Position numbers and translations under genes: made by a program. From Cohnella silvisoli (lineage in GTDB: Bacteria > Bacillota > Bacilli > Paenibacillales > Paenibacillaceae), in assembly GCF_021190915.1 (NCBI RefSeq), contig NZ_JAIOAP010000004.1, positions 1 through 64,000 of the forward strand: a stretch of DNA of 64,000 nt, given 5' to 3'. Shown here piece by piece: positions 8,342 to 17,262 of the stretch. The stretch's first letter is position 1. Every line of letters begins with the position of its first letter. A model generated the notes under the pieces. The model was not told where the DNA came from. It saw only the letters and a list, made by a program, of their open reading frames with translations, and made no database searches.

Positions 8342-8435
8342 AAAAAAAGACGAATAAATAGGCATGCGTTTCAGATGTTCCTCCCTGAAACTTCATGCCT
8401 ATTTACTCGTCCATGAGTAATCGAATATGAGATTG
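8342..8435 (-). ncRNA. Candidate sigma-D-driven small RNA with GGAGGA loop (hairpin B)
   Basis: GACGAGTAAATAGGCATG (8411-8394) pairs with CATGCCTATTTATTCGTC (8366-8349). Inside, GTTTCAG and CTGAAAC pair around a GGAGGAACAT loop. The stem is followed by seven Ts (8348-8342), a canonical intrinsic terminator. A sigma-D promoter ends at 8442, so transcription should start near 8435 and mostly stop near 8342, giving a ~94-base RNA that displays two GGA motifs. No gene lies between promoter and terminator. Read-through would reach csrA and hag. Extent and function are inferred. Confidence 0.55.
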
Positions 8436-8441
8436 ATTTAT

Positions 8442-8468
8442 ATATCGACAATTCGCTTGAAATGTTTA
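8442..8468 (-). promoter_or_regulatory. Sigma-D (motility) promoter reading toward csrA-hag
   Basis: On the leftward strand TAAA (8468-8465), 15 bases, then GTCGATAT (8449-8442). The B. subtilis sigma-D consensus is TAAA, 15 bases, GCCGATAT, so only one base differs. It is the only clear promoter seen upstream of csrA and hag. Confidence 0.75.
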
Positions 8469-8556
8469 GTCTTTTCGCGAAAATCTTTTTGAAAGTGATT
8501 AATAAATTTTTATAAATCGAATTCGTTGTGAATCCCGCTGATTAGTATATTATGAA

Positions 8557-8589
8557 TATAGTCCTATTTTTTTGTGATTATAGTCCTAT
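8557..8589 (+). promoter_or_regulatory. Direct repeats upstream of the LuxR-type regulator
   Basis: TATAGTCCTAT occurs twice (8557-8567 and 8579-8589), exactly 22 bases apart, so both lie on the same face of the helix. They are 62 bases before the regulator's start codon and are likely activator or autoregulator half-sites. Confidence 0.5.
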
Positions 8590-8650
8590 CAATATAAGGT
8601 ATTCATAGGGTTCCATATCTTCAATCCATGTTAGATGGGGGTTAAAAACG

Positions 8651-11600
8651 TTGAACGACAACAAAGAGATGACTTTAAGGACGTTCATGAAACAGAATAT
8701 AATCGATCTCCGGGGATTTTTCTCCATCGCATTGGAATTAGTAGAGTTGATTAGAAAGCGGCATCTAAGCGGTGTCATTGTGCACGATTTAAACCCAGCG
8801 AATATATGTATTCAATCCCAAAGCGCTCGACCGACGCTTCGGCTTATTCATCCATTCGGATCAGAGCAGATTCATGGGCAAACCATCGTACAGCCAGACG
8901 ATCTCATCCACGCGTTTGCTTACATCTCGCCAGAGCAAACAGGTCGCATGAAACGAAAAATCGATCAACGCAGCGATTTGTATGCTTTAGGTGTTCTTTT
9001 TTACGAGTTGCTTACGGGGGACGTTCCTTTCAAGGCGAAATCGGCAAACGAGTGGATCCATGCCCACATGGCGCTGCTGCCTATTCCTCCGCGGACCGTC
9101 AAACCCGAAGTCCCGCAAATGTTGAATGATCTCGTGATGAAGCTGCTTTCGAAAACAGCGGACAATCGGTATCAAAGCGCCTACGGTCTCCATGACGATC
9201 TGCGAAAATGCTCGGAACAGCTCACGGAGAAAGGAATAATCGAGCCGTTTCCATTAGGAGAAGTAGATGAAATAAGCCGTTTTCGGTTGCCGGAAAAGCT
9301 TTATGGCAGAGAAAAAGAATTGCAAGAGCTGCTCAACGCTTATGAGCGCTCCTGTTCGGGCTCCATGGAGATCATGTTAATCGGCGGTCATGCCGGAAGC
9401 GGTAAAACAGCGTTAGTCAAAGCCATTCAAACGCCCGTTATTCATAAGAAAGGGTATTTTATTTCGGGTAAGTTTGACCAACTCAATCACTCCATACCCT
9501 ACGCATCGCTTATTATTGCTTTTCGCGATTTGATTCGGCAGATTTTAGCGGGGAGCGAGGATCAGATTGCCGTATGGAAAACAAGGATTTTAGAAGCCCT
9601 GGGACAAAGCGGCATCGTTCTCATCGAAGTGATTTCCGAGCTAACGTTGATTATAGGGAAACAGCCCCCGGTAGAGGATTTGCCTCCAACGGAATCGACG
9701 AACCGGTTCCAAACGCTTTTCAGCAACTTGATTAAGGTTTTTGCGGATCGGAAGCATCCGTTGGTCATTTGGTTGGATAATTTGCAATGGGCCGATTCGG
9801 CCTCGCTTCGCTTGCTTCGGGTTTTAATGGATGACCCGTCCAATAAGTATCTGTTCATCATGGGTACTTATCGAAACAATGAAATCGACGAGGGACATTT
9901 ATTAGGAGAAATGTTTTTAGATAACTCGTCTAAGATGGATAACGCCATTCATTATTTGAACATTAAAGCGCTCGGTTATCTCAAAGTAATCCAATATGTC
10001 GCGGATGCGCTGCATGCCGATCAAAGCGGAATCAAGCCGCTGGCGGAAGCCTTGTATCAGAAAACGGCGGGCAATCCCTTTTATCTAAAGCAAATGCTGC
10101 AAGTTTTTTATGATGAAAAGCTGCTCTATTTTAATTCGGACAAGACGCGCTGGGATTGGGATATTCAATCGATTAAGGAACGGGAAGGCTTTAAGGATGT
10201 CATTAGCCTGATCGCGGGCAGGTTTAACACGCTTCCGGAAGAAACTCGCCAAGTGCTGCGTTTAGCGAGCTGTATCGGAAACTCTTTCGATATTGAAACG
10301 TTGTCTATGCTATACGGGCAGGGGACGGATCATACGGAACAAGATTTGCTGCCCGCGTTAAGCGAAGGCTTGCTACTGACTGAAAAAGACGCCTATATTT
10401 TCTTGCATGATCATGTGCAGAGAGCGGCTTACGATCTTATGCCGGACGAGGAAAAGAAGCAAGTCCATTTGAAAATCGGCCGTACCATGCTTCGTTATTA
10501 TCGATCGGATACAACGGACGATCATCTATTCGAGGTAGTACATCATTTGAATTTGGGCAGCGAGTGCATGACGTACCCCGCGGAGATCGAACAGTTGTCC
10601 CGGCTTAACCTGCAAGCTGGAAGAAAGGCCAAAGCTTTCGCAGCGTATGTCCGGGCGTTGGAGCTATTGGAAAAAGGCGCGCTGTTGATTGCAGCCGAGG
10701 GTTGGTCACGGCACTTTGCTCTGTATTCCAACCTCTTGCTTGAAAGCTCAGAATGCCGGTATTTCTGCGGTTATTTCGATCGGGCGGAGGCCGATTTGGA
10801 GCAGTTGCTGCTGCGCGCCGGAAACGTATCGGATCGAGCCAAGATCTATGTCATCCAGATTACGATGTACGCTTTTCGGAAGAGAGACGGAAAAGCGTCC
10901 GATATCGCCTTAAAGGCAATGGCGGAGTTCGGGATGAATATTCCTCCCAAAGCCTCGCGTCTATCCATTATGGCCGAGATTGCCTATACGCAAATGGAGC
11001 TTTCCAGAAAAGCGAGCCGCCTAAAGGACTTGCCGATCAGCCGGGATCCGTTGCATAAAGCGTTAGCGGATATCGTCATGGCCTCGTCGTCGATTTTATT
11101 TATCGTCAACGAGGAATTGGCCGTGATTTTGTTTGCGAAATACGTACGAATGTCTTTGAAGCAAGGGCACTCCGAAGCGTTCTCCATTGCGCTCGGCTCT
11201 TATGCCATGACGTTGGCTCACGGATTAAAAAGCTATAAAACCGCGTTACGTTTAGCCGAGATTGCTCTTCGCTATTCCGAGAAAGCGGACAGTATCCTTC
11301 TCAAAGGAAAAATTCACTGCATCATGGCATTGGCTTTGCAATTTCGGCGACCTCAAGAGCCGGGACGATACTTTCAGAAAGCAGAACGGTTAAGCTTGGA
11401 AGGCGGGGATAGGGTATACGCGGGATACGCCATATCTTCGAGATTAATTACGGAAAGAGAAGATTTGCGCCGCTTGAATCATATCTGTCGTCAATATGAG
11501 GAAAAAGCAACTCAAACGCTGGACGATATCACTTTAAGGGTGCTCTACCAAACGAAACAATACGTACGCCTTTTGCAAAGCGCGACGGATACGAACCATC

Positions 11601-13054
11601 TGATTTTCAGCAGCGAACGTTTCGATGAGGGCCAATTGCTGCGGGAAGAAAAATCGAACAACGTGTATAAAGGAAATCTGTATTATTACTACACCTGCAA
11701 GCTTGAGGTTTATTATTTATATGGCCGTTCTTCGGAGGCTGTGGCATTTGCCGAACAATCCAAGAAATTATATGCATCCCTTATGTTGTCGGTAACGCAG
11801 AGACACTGCTTCTATCATGCATTAGCCATTACGGCCGTATATCCCTCTGCTCCGAATGATGAAAGACGCAATTATCGCAAAGAGTTAAATCAATTGCTGG
11901 CCCAGATGAAAAAATGGAAGAAGCTCGTTCCGGAAAGCTCATTGTCCAAATATCGAATCATGTCGGCGGAATGGGCACGTTTGGAGGGCAAACATTCGAA
12001 GGCGGCGAAGCTTTATGATCAAGCGATTGAGTGGGCTCAAGAAACGGGCTATCCACAAGACGAAGCGGTCGCGAACGAATTGGCCGCAAAAATGTTCCTG
12101 TCGTTGAACAATAATCAAATGGCGGAAAATTACCTCCGGAATGCCTGCAAGGCGTACTTTAGATGGGGTGCGAATGGGAAGGTTAGAAGCTTGCAGGAAC
12201 GCTATCCGATACTCAGGACGCTTTCGTTCGAGGAACTGGACGAATCCGAGAATTCGGACGGCAGCGCCGAGAAGGAAATCGCCGCAATGGATAGTAGGCT
12301 TCACAACGGGCTTGATAACGAATTGGATATGGATACGCTGCGGCAGGCTTCGCAAATCGGGTCCAAGGGTACGGATGAGACGGAGTTGCTGGAGGTTTTC
12401 CTTCATCTGGCCATCCATCATGTCGGAGCCGAAAAAGGTTTTGTCCTGTTGGGTAAGGAGGGGAAATGGGTTGTTGAGGCCGAGAAGGATATCAACCGGA
12501 ACCGAGAGAGGACGGTGGATATCGAAGACTCTTATTCTACCGCCGTGGTTCAATTCGTGATGCGAACGCGGGAATCCGTCGTTCTTGGCGAAGCGCGCCA
12601 AAGTATATTCGCAGCGGATCCTCATATCCAACGGAAGCGCCCCAAATCGATTTTGTGTTTGCCCATTCGTTATCCGGACAACCGAAACGGCGTGCTGTAC
12701 CTGGAAAACAATCTAACATCCGATGCCTTTACGGCAGACCGTTTGGAAGTATTGGAAATGGTGTTCTCGCGAATGGCCTATATGAAGCTCTGGCAATTAC
12801 GAGACAATGCCGACGAAGACGCGAAAACGGTCGAAGCGAAAATAACACCTTCTCTGGTCGAATCGCTTACGAACCGAGAAATTGAAATCCTTCGTCTGAT
12901 GGCCGAAGGTTTATCCAATAAAGAGATTGCCCTGCGATTAGAGATTACGGAAGGAACCGTAAAAATTCACTCTTCCAACATCTATGGAAAGCTGCAAGTG
13001 AATAGAAGGGTACAAGCCATCTCCAAAGCAAGGGAACTGCAGCTGTTGGACTAG
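8651..13054 (+). CDS. Multidomain regulator: degenerate kinase, AAA ATPase, GAF, LuxR HTH
   Basis: A 1,467-residue cytoplasmic protein. Residues ~20-195 resemble the C-lobe of a Ser/Thr kinase (VHDLNPANI, SPEQTGR, DLYALGVLFYELLTG), but the glycine loop and ATP lysine are absent and the DFG position reads HPFGSE, so it is probably a pseudokinase. A P-loop ATPase follows (GGHAGSGKTALV, ~245) with a long helical, TPR-like middle. A GAF-like domain spans ~1225-1380. A LuxR helix-turn-helix fills ~1400-1465 (LTNREIEILRLMAEGLSNKE). The start is TTG 8651 with GGGGG ten bases upstream; ATG 8669 is an alternative. It probably is a signal-integrating transcription factor of the PknK/STAND type. It lies between two csrA genes, and motility genes are plausible targets. 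A palindrome overlaps its stop. Confidence 0.9.
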   Translation: MNDNKEMTLRTFMKQNIIDLRGFFSIALELVELIRKRHLSGVIVHDLNPANICIQSQSARPTLRLIHPFGSEQIHGQTIVQPDDLIHAFAYISPEQTGRMKRKIDQRSDLYALGVLFYELLTGDVPFKAKSANEWIHAHMALLPIPPRTVKPEVPQMLNDLVMKLLSKTADNRYQSAYGLHDDLRKCSEQLTEKGIIEPFPLGEVDEISRFRLPEKLYGREKELQELLNAYERSCSGSMEIMLIGGHAGSGKTALVKAIQTPVIHKKGYFISGKFDQLNHSIPYASLIIAFRDLIRQILAGSEDQIAVWKTRILEALGQSGIVLIEVISELTLIIGKQPPVEDLPPTESTNRFQTLFSNLIKVFADRKHPLVIWLDNLQWADSASLRLLRVLMDDPSNKYLFIMGTYRNNEIDEGHLLGEMFLDNSSKMDNAIHYLNIKALGYLKVIQYVADALHADQSGIKPLAEALYQKTAGNPFYLKQMLQVFYDEKLLYFNSDKTRWDWDIQSIKEREGFKDVISLIAGRFNTLPEETRQVLRLASCIGNSFDIETLSMLYGQGTDHTEQDLLPALSEGLLLTEKDAYIFLHDHVQRAAYDLMPDEEKKQVHLKIGRTMLRYYRSDTTDDHLFEVVHHLNLGSECMTYPAEIEQLSRLNLQAGRKAKAFAAYVRALELLEKGALLIAAEGWSRHFALYSNLLLESSECRYFCGYFDRAEADLEQLLLRAGNVSDRAKIYVIQITMYAFRKRDGKASDIALKAMAEFGMNIPPKASRLSIMAEIAYTQMELSRKASRLKDLPISRDPLHKALADIVMASSSILFIVNEELAVILFAKYVRMSLKQGHSEAFSIALGSYAMTLAHGLKSYKTALRLAEIALRYSEKADSILLKGKIHCIMALALQFRRPQEPGRYFQKAERLSLEGGDRVYAGYAISSRLITEREDLRRLNHICRQYEEKATQTLDDITLRVLYQTKQYVRLLQSATDTNHLIFSSERFDEGQLLREEKSNNVYKGNLYYYYTCKLEVYYLYGRSSEAVAFAEQSKKLYASLMLSVTQRHCFYHALAITAVYPSAPNDERRNYRKELNQLLAQMKKWKKLVPESSLSKYRIMSAEWARLEGKHSKAAKLYDQAIEWAQETGYPQDEAVANELAAKMFLSLNNNQMAENYLRNACKAYFRWGANGKVRSLQERYPILRTLSFEELDESENSDGSAEKEIAAMDSRLHNGLDNELDMDTLRQASQIGSKGTDETELLEVFLHLAIHHVGAEKGFVLLGKEGKWVVEAEKDINRNRERTVDIEDSYSTAVVQFVMRTRESVVLGEARQSIFAADPHIQRKRPKSILCLPIRYPDNRNGVLYLENNLTSDAFTADRLEVLEMVFSRMAYMKLWQLRDNADEDAKTVEAKITPSLVESLTNREIEILRLMAEGLSNKEIALRLEITEGTVKIHSSNIYGKLQVNRRVQAISKARELQLLD

Positions 13055-13066
13055 TCCAACAGCTGC
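13039..13066 (+). terminator. Perfect 28-base palindrome over the LuxR-type gene stop
   Basis: GCAGCTGTTGGACT (13039-13052) is followed directly by its exact reverse complement, so the palindrome spans the TAG stop. No T-run follows, which makes simple intrinsic termination doubtful; it may protect the mRNA 3' end or bind protein. Confidence 0.5.
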
Positions 13067-13098
13067 GTAGTGCAAGGTTGTTGCACATCGACTCCCGC

Positions 13099-13254
13099 TT
13101 ATTCCCGATCAAGCAATTCTCCGCGAACGATAGGGATGTCCTTCGGCGCTTCAATAGCCAAGCGTAAGTGCCCCTCGTCGCTTTTAATGACCGAAACAAT
13201 AATTTTTTCGTTGATCACGATGTATTCTCCGGGTTTTCTTCCGACAACCAGCAT
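13099..13254 (-). CDS. csrA: Short second CsrA paralogue
   Basis: A 51-residue CsrA (MLVVGRKPGEYIVINEKIIV start), about 80% identical to the first copy over their shared length. Arg6 and Arg44 are kept. It stops right after PIVRGELLDRE, so it lacks most of the C-terminal helix and tail (the other copy has 66 residues). ATG 13254 is supported by AAAGGAG nine bases upstream. It faces the LuxR-type gene tail to tail. The short tail could alter FliW binding or stability. Between 13255 and 13546 I see only a repeated 12-mer and no gene. Confidence 0.92.
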   Translation of the reverse strand: MLVVGRKPGEYIVINEKIIVSVIKSDEGHLRLAIEAPKDIPIVRGELLDRE

Positions 13255-13347
13255 TCGACTCGCTCCTTTACCGGGGAGGATATATTCATGTGATTTGAAC
13301 ACCTTTACGAGAATGATCATAATTCGTTCCAGCCATAAAGGTATCTG

Positions 13348-13415
13348 ACGAAAGATATAGATGGACAAATAAGTTCCGAATATTGACGTGACCAACCTGT
13401 ATAACGAAAGATATA
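13348..13415. repeat. 12-base direct repeats upstream of the short csrA
   Basis: ACGAAAGATATA occurs at 13348-13359 and 13404-13415, 56 bases apart, in the region upstream of both the short csrA (leftward) and the TMEM175-like gene (rightward). It could be a regulator site; no factor is implied by sequence. Confidence 0.35.
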
Positions 13416-13546
13416 TTCGATAAATTTCCCGTGCAGAGAGTTATGAACCGAACTCATGGCAATGTACTATAAAGGGCGCAAATAAAGGGAAACCAATGCT
13501 TGTATAGAAATTATATTTTAGAATACCTTCACGGAAAGGAGTCAGT

Positions 13547-14134
13547 GTGTTGAAAGCAAATCGTATGGAAGCGTTCAGCGATGGCGTGCTAGCCATCATA
13601 ATTACCATCATGGTGCTCGAATTCAAAGTTCCCGAAGGCCATGATTGGAGTTCTTTGGCCGACTTGGTTCCCAAGTTCCTCAGCTACGCGGTCAGCTTTA
13701 TTTATGTAGGGATCTACTGGAACAATCATCACCATCTGCTTCACACGGTTCAAACCTTAAACGGAAAGCTAATGTGGTTGAATTTGTTGTTGTTATTCTC
13801 GCTGTCTCTCGTGCCGTTCTCTACGGCTTGGATGGGAGAAAGCAACTTTTCCTCCACGCCAACGGCGTTGTATGGTATCGTGTTGCTGCTTGCAGCGATT
13901 TCATACACACTGTTGCAGCGCGCGATTCTTAAACAGCACTCCTCCGATTCTGCTTTCGCGATCGCGATGGGTAAGGACTTCAAAGGCAAGATTTCACCTT
14001 TGTTTTACCTGGCAGCCGTTGTGTCGGCATACCTCAATTCATGGGTATCATGCTTCTTCTACGTGCTGGTCGCTGTGATTTGGTTCGTGCCTGATAAGCG
14101 GATTGAGCACTTTATAAGGAGCAGGGCATCGTAA
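13547..14134 (+). CDS. TMEM175-family (DUF1211) potassium channel-like protein
   Basis: A 195-residue membrane protein with about six hydrophobic segments. The family signature sits in the first helix: RMEAFSDGVLAIIITIMVLE, matching R-x3-FSDGV-x-AI. Bacterial members carry one six-helix repeat and form tetrameric leaky K+ channels. The start is GTG 13547 or TTG 13550 with AAAGGAG upstream; the latter has better spacing. The gene has its own ribosome site and stands alone, with a possible shared terminator before the converging AraC gene. No regulator is linked. Confidence 0.85.
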   Translation: MLKANRMEAFSDGVLAIIITIMVLEFKVPEGHDWSSLADLVPKFLSYAVSFIYVGIYWNNHHHLLHTVQTLNGKLMWLNLLLLFSLSLVPFSTAWMGESNFSSTPTALYGIVLLLAAISYTLLQRAILKQHSSDSAFAIAMGKDFKGKISPLFYLAAVVSAYLNSWVSCFFYVLVAVIWFVPDKRIEHFIRSRAS

Positions 14135-14171
14135 CCAAGAAAGAGACCCTATGAACTTCTGTGAGAACCGA

Positions 14172-14194
14172 CCTCTAAAACTCAGTTTTAGGGG
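14172..14194. terminator. Shared hairpin between converging genes
   Basis: CCTCTAAAAC (14172-14181) can pair with GTTTTAGGGG (14185-14194) with G-T pairs. It overlaps the AraC stop and follows the channel gene. A related hairpin with the same GAACC-NN-CCTCTAA context occurs at 18226-18252. Confidence 0.45.
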
Positions 14195-15071
14195 TAGTTT
14201 CGTTCCTCGCTTTAATCGTTCTAGCATATTCCGACGGCGTCATGCCGACCGTTTTCTTGAAGTGTCGAGAGAAGTAATGGACGCTGCTGTATCCGAGCAG
14301 ATCCGATATTTCAGTCAAATTGTATATCTCTTCGCGGATGTATTTTTTCGCGTGCTCGATTTTCGACTGATTGACGTAAGCGATAATCCCGATCCCGACA
14401 GTCCGCTTGAACAGGATGTTCATTTGCGTTCTGCCCATGCTGAATTGCGCGCACAAGCCGTCCAACGTAATTTTGCTCGACAAATTCCGTTCGAGGTATT
14501 CGATGATTTGCTTGCTGAGATGCGCGCTTTGATTTTCTCTTGTCGTCGATAATAGGGCGGCTTGCGGCATGTCTGAGCGTTCATTGCGTATGATCAATAT
14601 AAGCAACTGTTCTAGATAGATTTTGAAAAGCTGCTCTGAGGCGAATGGAGCATCTTGCTTAGGCGTGATCGGGAACAGATTCAGGCCGAAGGAATTCAGG
14701 CTTTCCTTCATTAATCGCGCTAACACCGCATGCTCGACTTGCCCAATGCGAAACAGCTTATGTTCGTCAAAAAACTTCATCGCCTCGTTATCGCAGCGAA
14801 ACGTGACAATGAACAAATTCGGCGCCTTATTGCCGGTGCTCTCCAGTTGATGGTACTCATTCGGACTATGAACGAGAATGTTGCCCTGATTGAGCCGATA
14901 GTAGCCCGATTCGGTATTCGCGTTGACTTCGCCTTTATCCACGTAGACGATTTCCCAGAAATCATGACTTTCCCCGTTATATTGTTGCCGATTGGACAAC
15001 TCGAAATAGTAACAGGTGAAGATGTCGTTAACGACAATCTGTTCGTTGAGTCTGTAAGGTACAAAGTCCAT
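14175..15071 (-). CDS. AraC-family transcriptional regulator
   Basis: A 298-residue regulator with an N-terminal cupin-like sensing domain (~residues 30-100, HDFWEIVYVDKGEVNA) and a C-terminal double helix-turn-helix (~190-290; LSSKITLDGLCAQFSMGRTQ and ISDLLGYSSVHYFSRHFKK, TPSEYAR). It is divergent from the dehydrogenase/isomerase pair that starts at 15226, across a 154-base gap, so it very likely controls that pair in response to a sugar or polyol. It is one of several AraC regulators in the window, each next to sugar genes. Confidence 0.92.
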   Translation of the reverse strand: MDFVPYRLNEQIVVNDIFTCYYFELSNRQQYNGESHDFWEIVYVDKGEVNANTESGYYRLNQGNILVHSPNEYHQLESTGNKAPNLFIVTFRCDNEAMKFFDEHKLFRIGQVEHAVLARLMKESLNSFGLNLFPITPKQDAPFASEQLFKIYLEQLLILIIRNERSDMPQAALLSTTRENQSAHLSKQIIEYLERNLSSKITLDGLCAQFSMGRTQMNILFKRTVGIGIIAYVNQSKIEHAKKYIREEIYNLTEISDLLGYSSVHYFSRHFKKTVGMTPSEYARTIKARNETTPKTEF

Positions 15072-15225
15072 CGTCAGTTCCCCTCCAATATAAAGTATAA
15101 ATAATCCGTTCTATAATGCAAATGGAAGTGCAAATAAATCGATGCATTATCTAAATCAAGCGGATGAATTAAGCGTTATCATGGTGACTGTCAGATTGCA
15201 TTCCAGATAAGGAGATGGCAGTACG

Positions 15226-16236
15226 ATGATTAAAGTCGGATTGATCGGTTTGGGGTCGATGGGACGTGTGCATCTGGATATTTTCGCGAGGTTAGAGAGC
15301 GAGGGATTTCCGATTAAGCTGGTTGCTATTTATGATGTCGATGAGCAGAAGTTTAAGGGGAAAAGCCAGGAGAGCAACATAGTCGATTTGGGTACGGCGT
15401 ACGACTTGTCCAAGATCAACACGTATACGGATTTAGAGCTATTTTATCAGGAAGAATTGGATATGGTGGATATTACGCTGCCCACTTATTTGCATGATGA
15501 GTTCACGATCCGATCGTTGAACAAGGGGCTTCATGTGCTATGCGAAAAACCGATTGCGCTAGATTCGGACAGAGGGGCGGCCATGGTGGAGGCAGCAGCG
15601 GCAACGGGGAAAAGTTTGATGATCGCTCATTGCCTTCGTTTCTGGCCTGAATATGAATACTTAAAAAGCATGGTAGACAGCGAAAAATACGGAAAAGTAA
15701 GGGTGGCCAATTTCTACAGAGGCGGCAATGCACCGGGATGGTCCTATGAGAACTGGATGCTGCAAGTAGATAAGAGCGGCGGCGCGCTCGTGGATTTGCA
15801 CATTCACGATGTAGACATGATCAACTGGCTGTTCGGCAAACCGGAAGCGGTATCGGCGCTGTGCAGCGAAAGTTATGATATTGTTTCCGCGCATTTTCGT
15901 TATTCGGACGGGAAAATCATTCAAGCGCAGGCAGATTTATCGCTGCCGGGGGAAGTCGGGTTCTGGATGAGTTATCGCGTTCATATGGATACGGCGACGC
16001 TTGAGTTTCAAGATGGCCGATTAACCGTCTATCCGGCGAATGGGCAGTCCTGGGTTTACGAGCATGAAGGGGATCTTGGATATTATCGAGAAATCAAATA
16101 TTTCGCGGAACGACTGTTGAACGAAGAGGCTGTAATCACGTCGACGCCGGAGGATTCTCTTCTTGCGCTGCGAATCGTCGAAGCTGAGCGGAAATCCTCC
16201 GGCAAAGATGGACAATTCGTGCCGATAGGCGAATAA
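15226..16236 (+). CDS. Gfo/Idh/MocA-family oxidoreductase
   Basis: A 336-residue NAD(P)-dependent dehydrogenase. The Rossmann motif is at the N-terminus (VGLIGLGSMGRVH), and the family EKP motif (HVLCEKPIALD) lies near residue 108. The C-terminal half is the substrate and dimer domain. Members oxidise inositols, sugars or sugar acids. AAGGAGATGGCAGTACG precedes ATG 15226. The isomerase gene begins 11 bases after its stop, so the two act in one pathway, probably oxidation and isomerisation of a cyclitol or rare sugar. The precise substrate is not evident. Confidence 0.9.
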   Translation: MIKVGLIGLGSMGRVHLDIFARLESEGFPIKLVAIYDVDEQKFKGKSQESNIVDLGTAYDLSKINTYTDLELFYQEELDMVDITLPTYLHDEFTIRSLNKGLHVLCEKPIALDSDRGAAMVEAAAATGKSLMIAHCLRFWPEYEYLKSMVDSEKYGKVRVANFYRGGNAPGWSYENWMLQVDKSGGALVDLHIHDVDMINWLFGKPEAVSALCSESYDIVSAHFRYSDGKIIQAQADLSLPGEVGFWMSYRVHMDTATLEFQDGRLTVYPANGQSWVYEHEGDLGYYREIKYFAERLLNEEAVITSTPEDSLLALRIVEAERKSSGKDGQFVPIGE

Positions 16237-16247
16237 AGGAGGCAGTT

Positions 16248-17075
16248 ATGATGGAAATCGGCGTCATTCATATGCTCGACACAAGCGTGAAAGGGAATAT
16301 GTTTCAGGTTGTCAGCGAATATGGCTTTCGCGTCTGTCAGCTTTGCGGTTGGGACATGGAACTTTGTACGCCTGAAGTGGCCGAACGCGTAGTCCAAGAA
16401 GCGCGCGAGGCTAATGTACGCATTTGCGCGATGTGGGCAGGGGTTCCGGGTCCGGCGGTATGGAATTTTACAGAGGGACCTGTCACGCTGGGACTTGTAC
16501 CGGAGCAATATCGCGAGGAACGGATCAAGGCGCTGAAAGGATGGGCGGATTTCGCGGTATGGATCGGCGCGCCTGCGATTATTACCCATTGCGGATTTAT
16601 TCCGGAGAACATGACGGATCCGGAATATCCGCAAGTCGTAGCTGCGATTCGCGAGGTGGCTGCCTATTGCGAAAGCAAAGGGATCGGCTTCTGGTTCGAG
16701 ACTGGACAAGAAACGCCGATCGTGCTGCTTCGCACCATACAGCGGGTCGGCACATCCAATCTGGGAATTAACCTGGACCCTGCGAATTTGATCTTGTACG
16801 GCAAAGGCAACCCGATTGATGCGCTGGATACAATCGGCCCTTATGTGCGCAATATTCACGTGAAGGACGGGCTGTATCCTGTCGACGGCGACCGGCTGGG
16901 CGAAGAGGTGCGGGCAGGCGCGGGGAAGGTGAATTATCCGGTGTTCATGCGCAAGCTTAAGGAAATCGGTTTTACAGGTGAATACATTATTGAACGCGAA
17001 ATAGCGGGAGAAGAGCAGCGGCAGGATATTTTGCATACGACAAATGATTTGAAACGGTGGATGCAGGAAGAGTAG
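16248..17075 (+). CDS. Sugar phosphate isomerase/epimerase (xylose isomerase-like TIM barrel)
   Basis: A 275-residue AP-endonuclease-2-fold TIM barrel. Typical metal and substrate segments are visible: WFETGQE near 145, LGINLDPANLILYG near 170, NIHVKDG near 200, and EYIIEREI near 250. It works after the upstream dehydrogenase, as in inositol and keto-sugar pathways. The start is ATG 16248 or ATG 16251, with AAAGGAGG just upstream. It is followed by a rho-independent terminator. Confidence 0.88.
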   Translation: MMEIGVIHMLDTSVKGNMFQVVSEYGFRVCQLCGWDMELCTPEVAERVVQEAREANVRICAMWAGVPGPAVWNFTEGPVTLGLVPEQYREERIKALKGWADFAVWIGAPAIITHCGFIPENMTDPEYPQVVAAIREVAAYCESKGIGFWFETGQETPIVLLRTIQRVGTSNLGINLDPANLILYGKGNPIDALDTIGPYVRNIHVKDGLYPVDGDRLGEEVRAGAGKVNYPVFMRKLKEIGFTGEYIIEREIAGEEQRQDILHTTNDLKRWMQEE

Positions 17076-17099
17076 ACTCATAATCCTATCGAAGCCGAT

Positions 17100-17126
17100 A
17101 GAACCGTCAGGGCCTCTGACGGTTCT
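17100..17126 (+). terminator. Terminator after the dehydrogenase/isomerase operon
   Basis: AGAACCGTCAG (17100-17110) and CTGACGGTTCT (17116-17126) are perfect 11-base inverted repeats, 25 bases after the stop, followed by TTGTG. Confidence 0.75.
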
Positions 17127-17154
17127 TTGTGATAATCGGACCCTAAAGCGATCA

Positions 17155-17185
17155 TAAAAAAGACGACTCCTAGTGAATTTAGGAG
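17155..17185 (-). terminator. Terminator of the leftward nucleotidyltransferase gene
   Basis: CTCCTA (17167-17172) and TAGGAG (17180-17185) pair. Read leftward, the stem is followed shortly by TTTTTT (17160-17155). It lies about 80 bases past the gene's stop. Confidence 0.6.
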
Positions 17186-17262
17186 CCATCTCATGGCAAA
17201 TTGCATAGGATCTTCATGATTGGAAAGAAGCTTTTTTATGTCAACTAGGTGGGTCGATATCC

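Noticed and set aside
8233..8411. A c-di-GMP or other known riboswitch before csrA
   Set aside because: The hairpins lack the conserved cores of the riboswitches I know and read as simple terminators with GGA loops.
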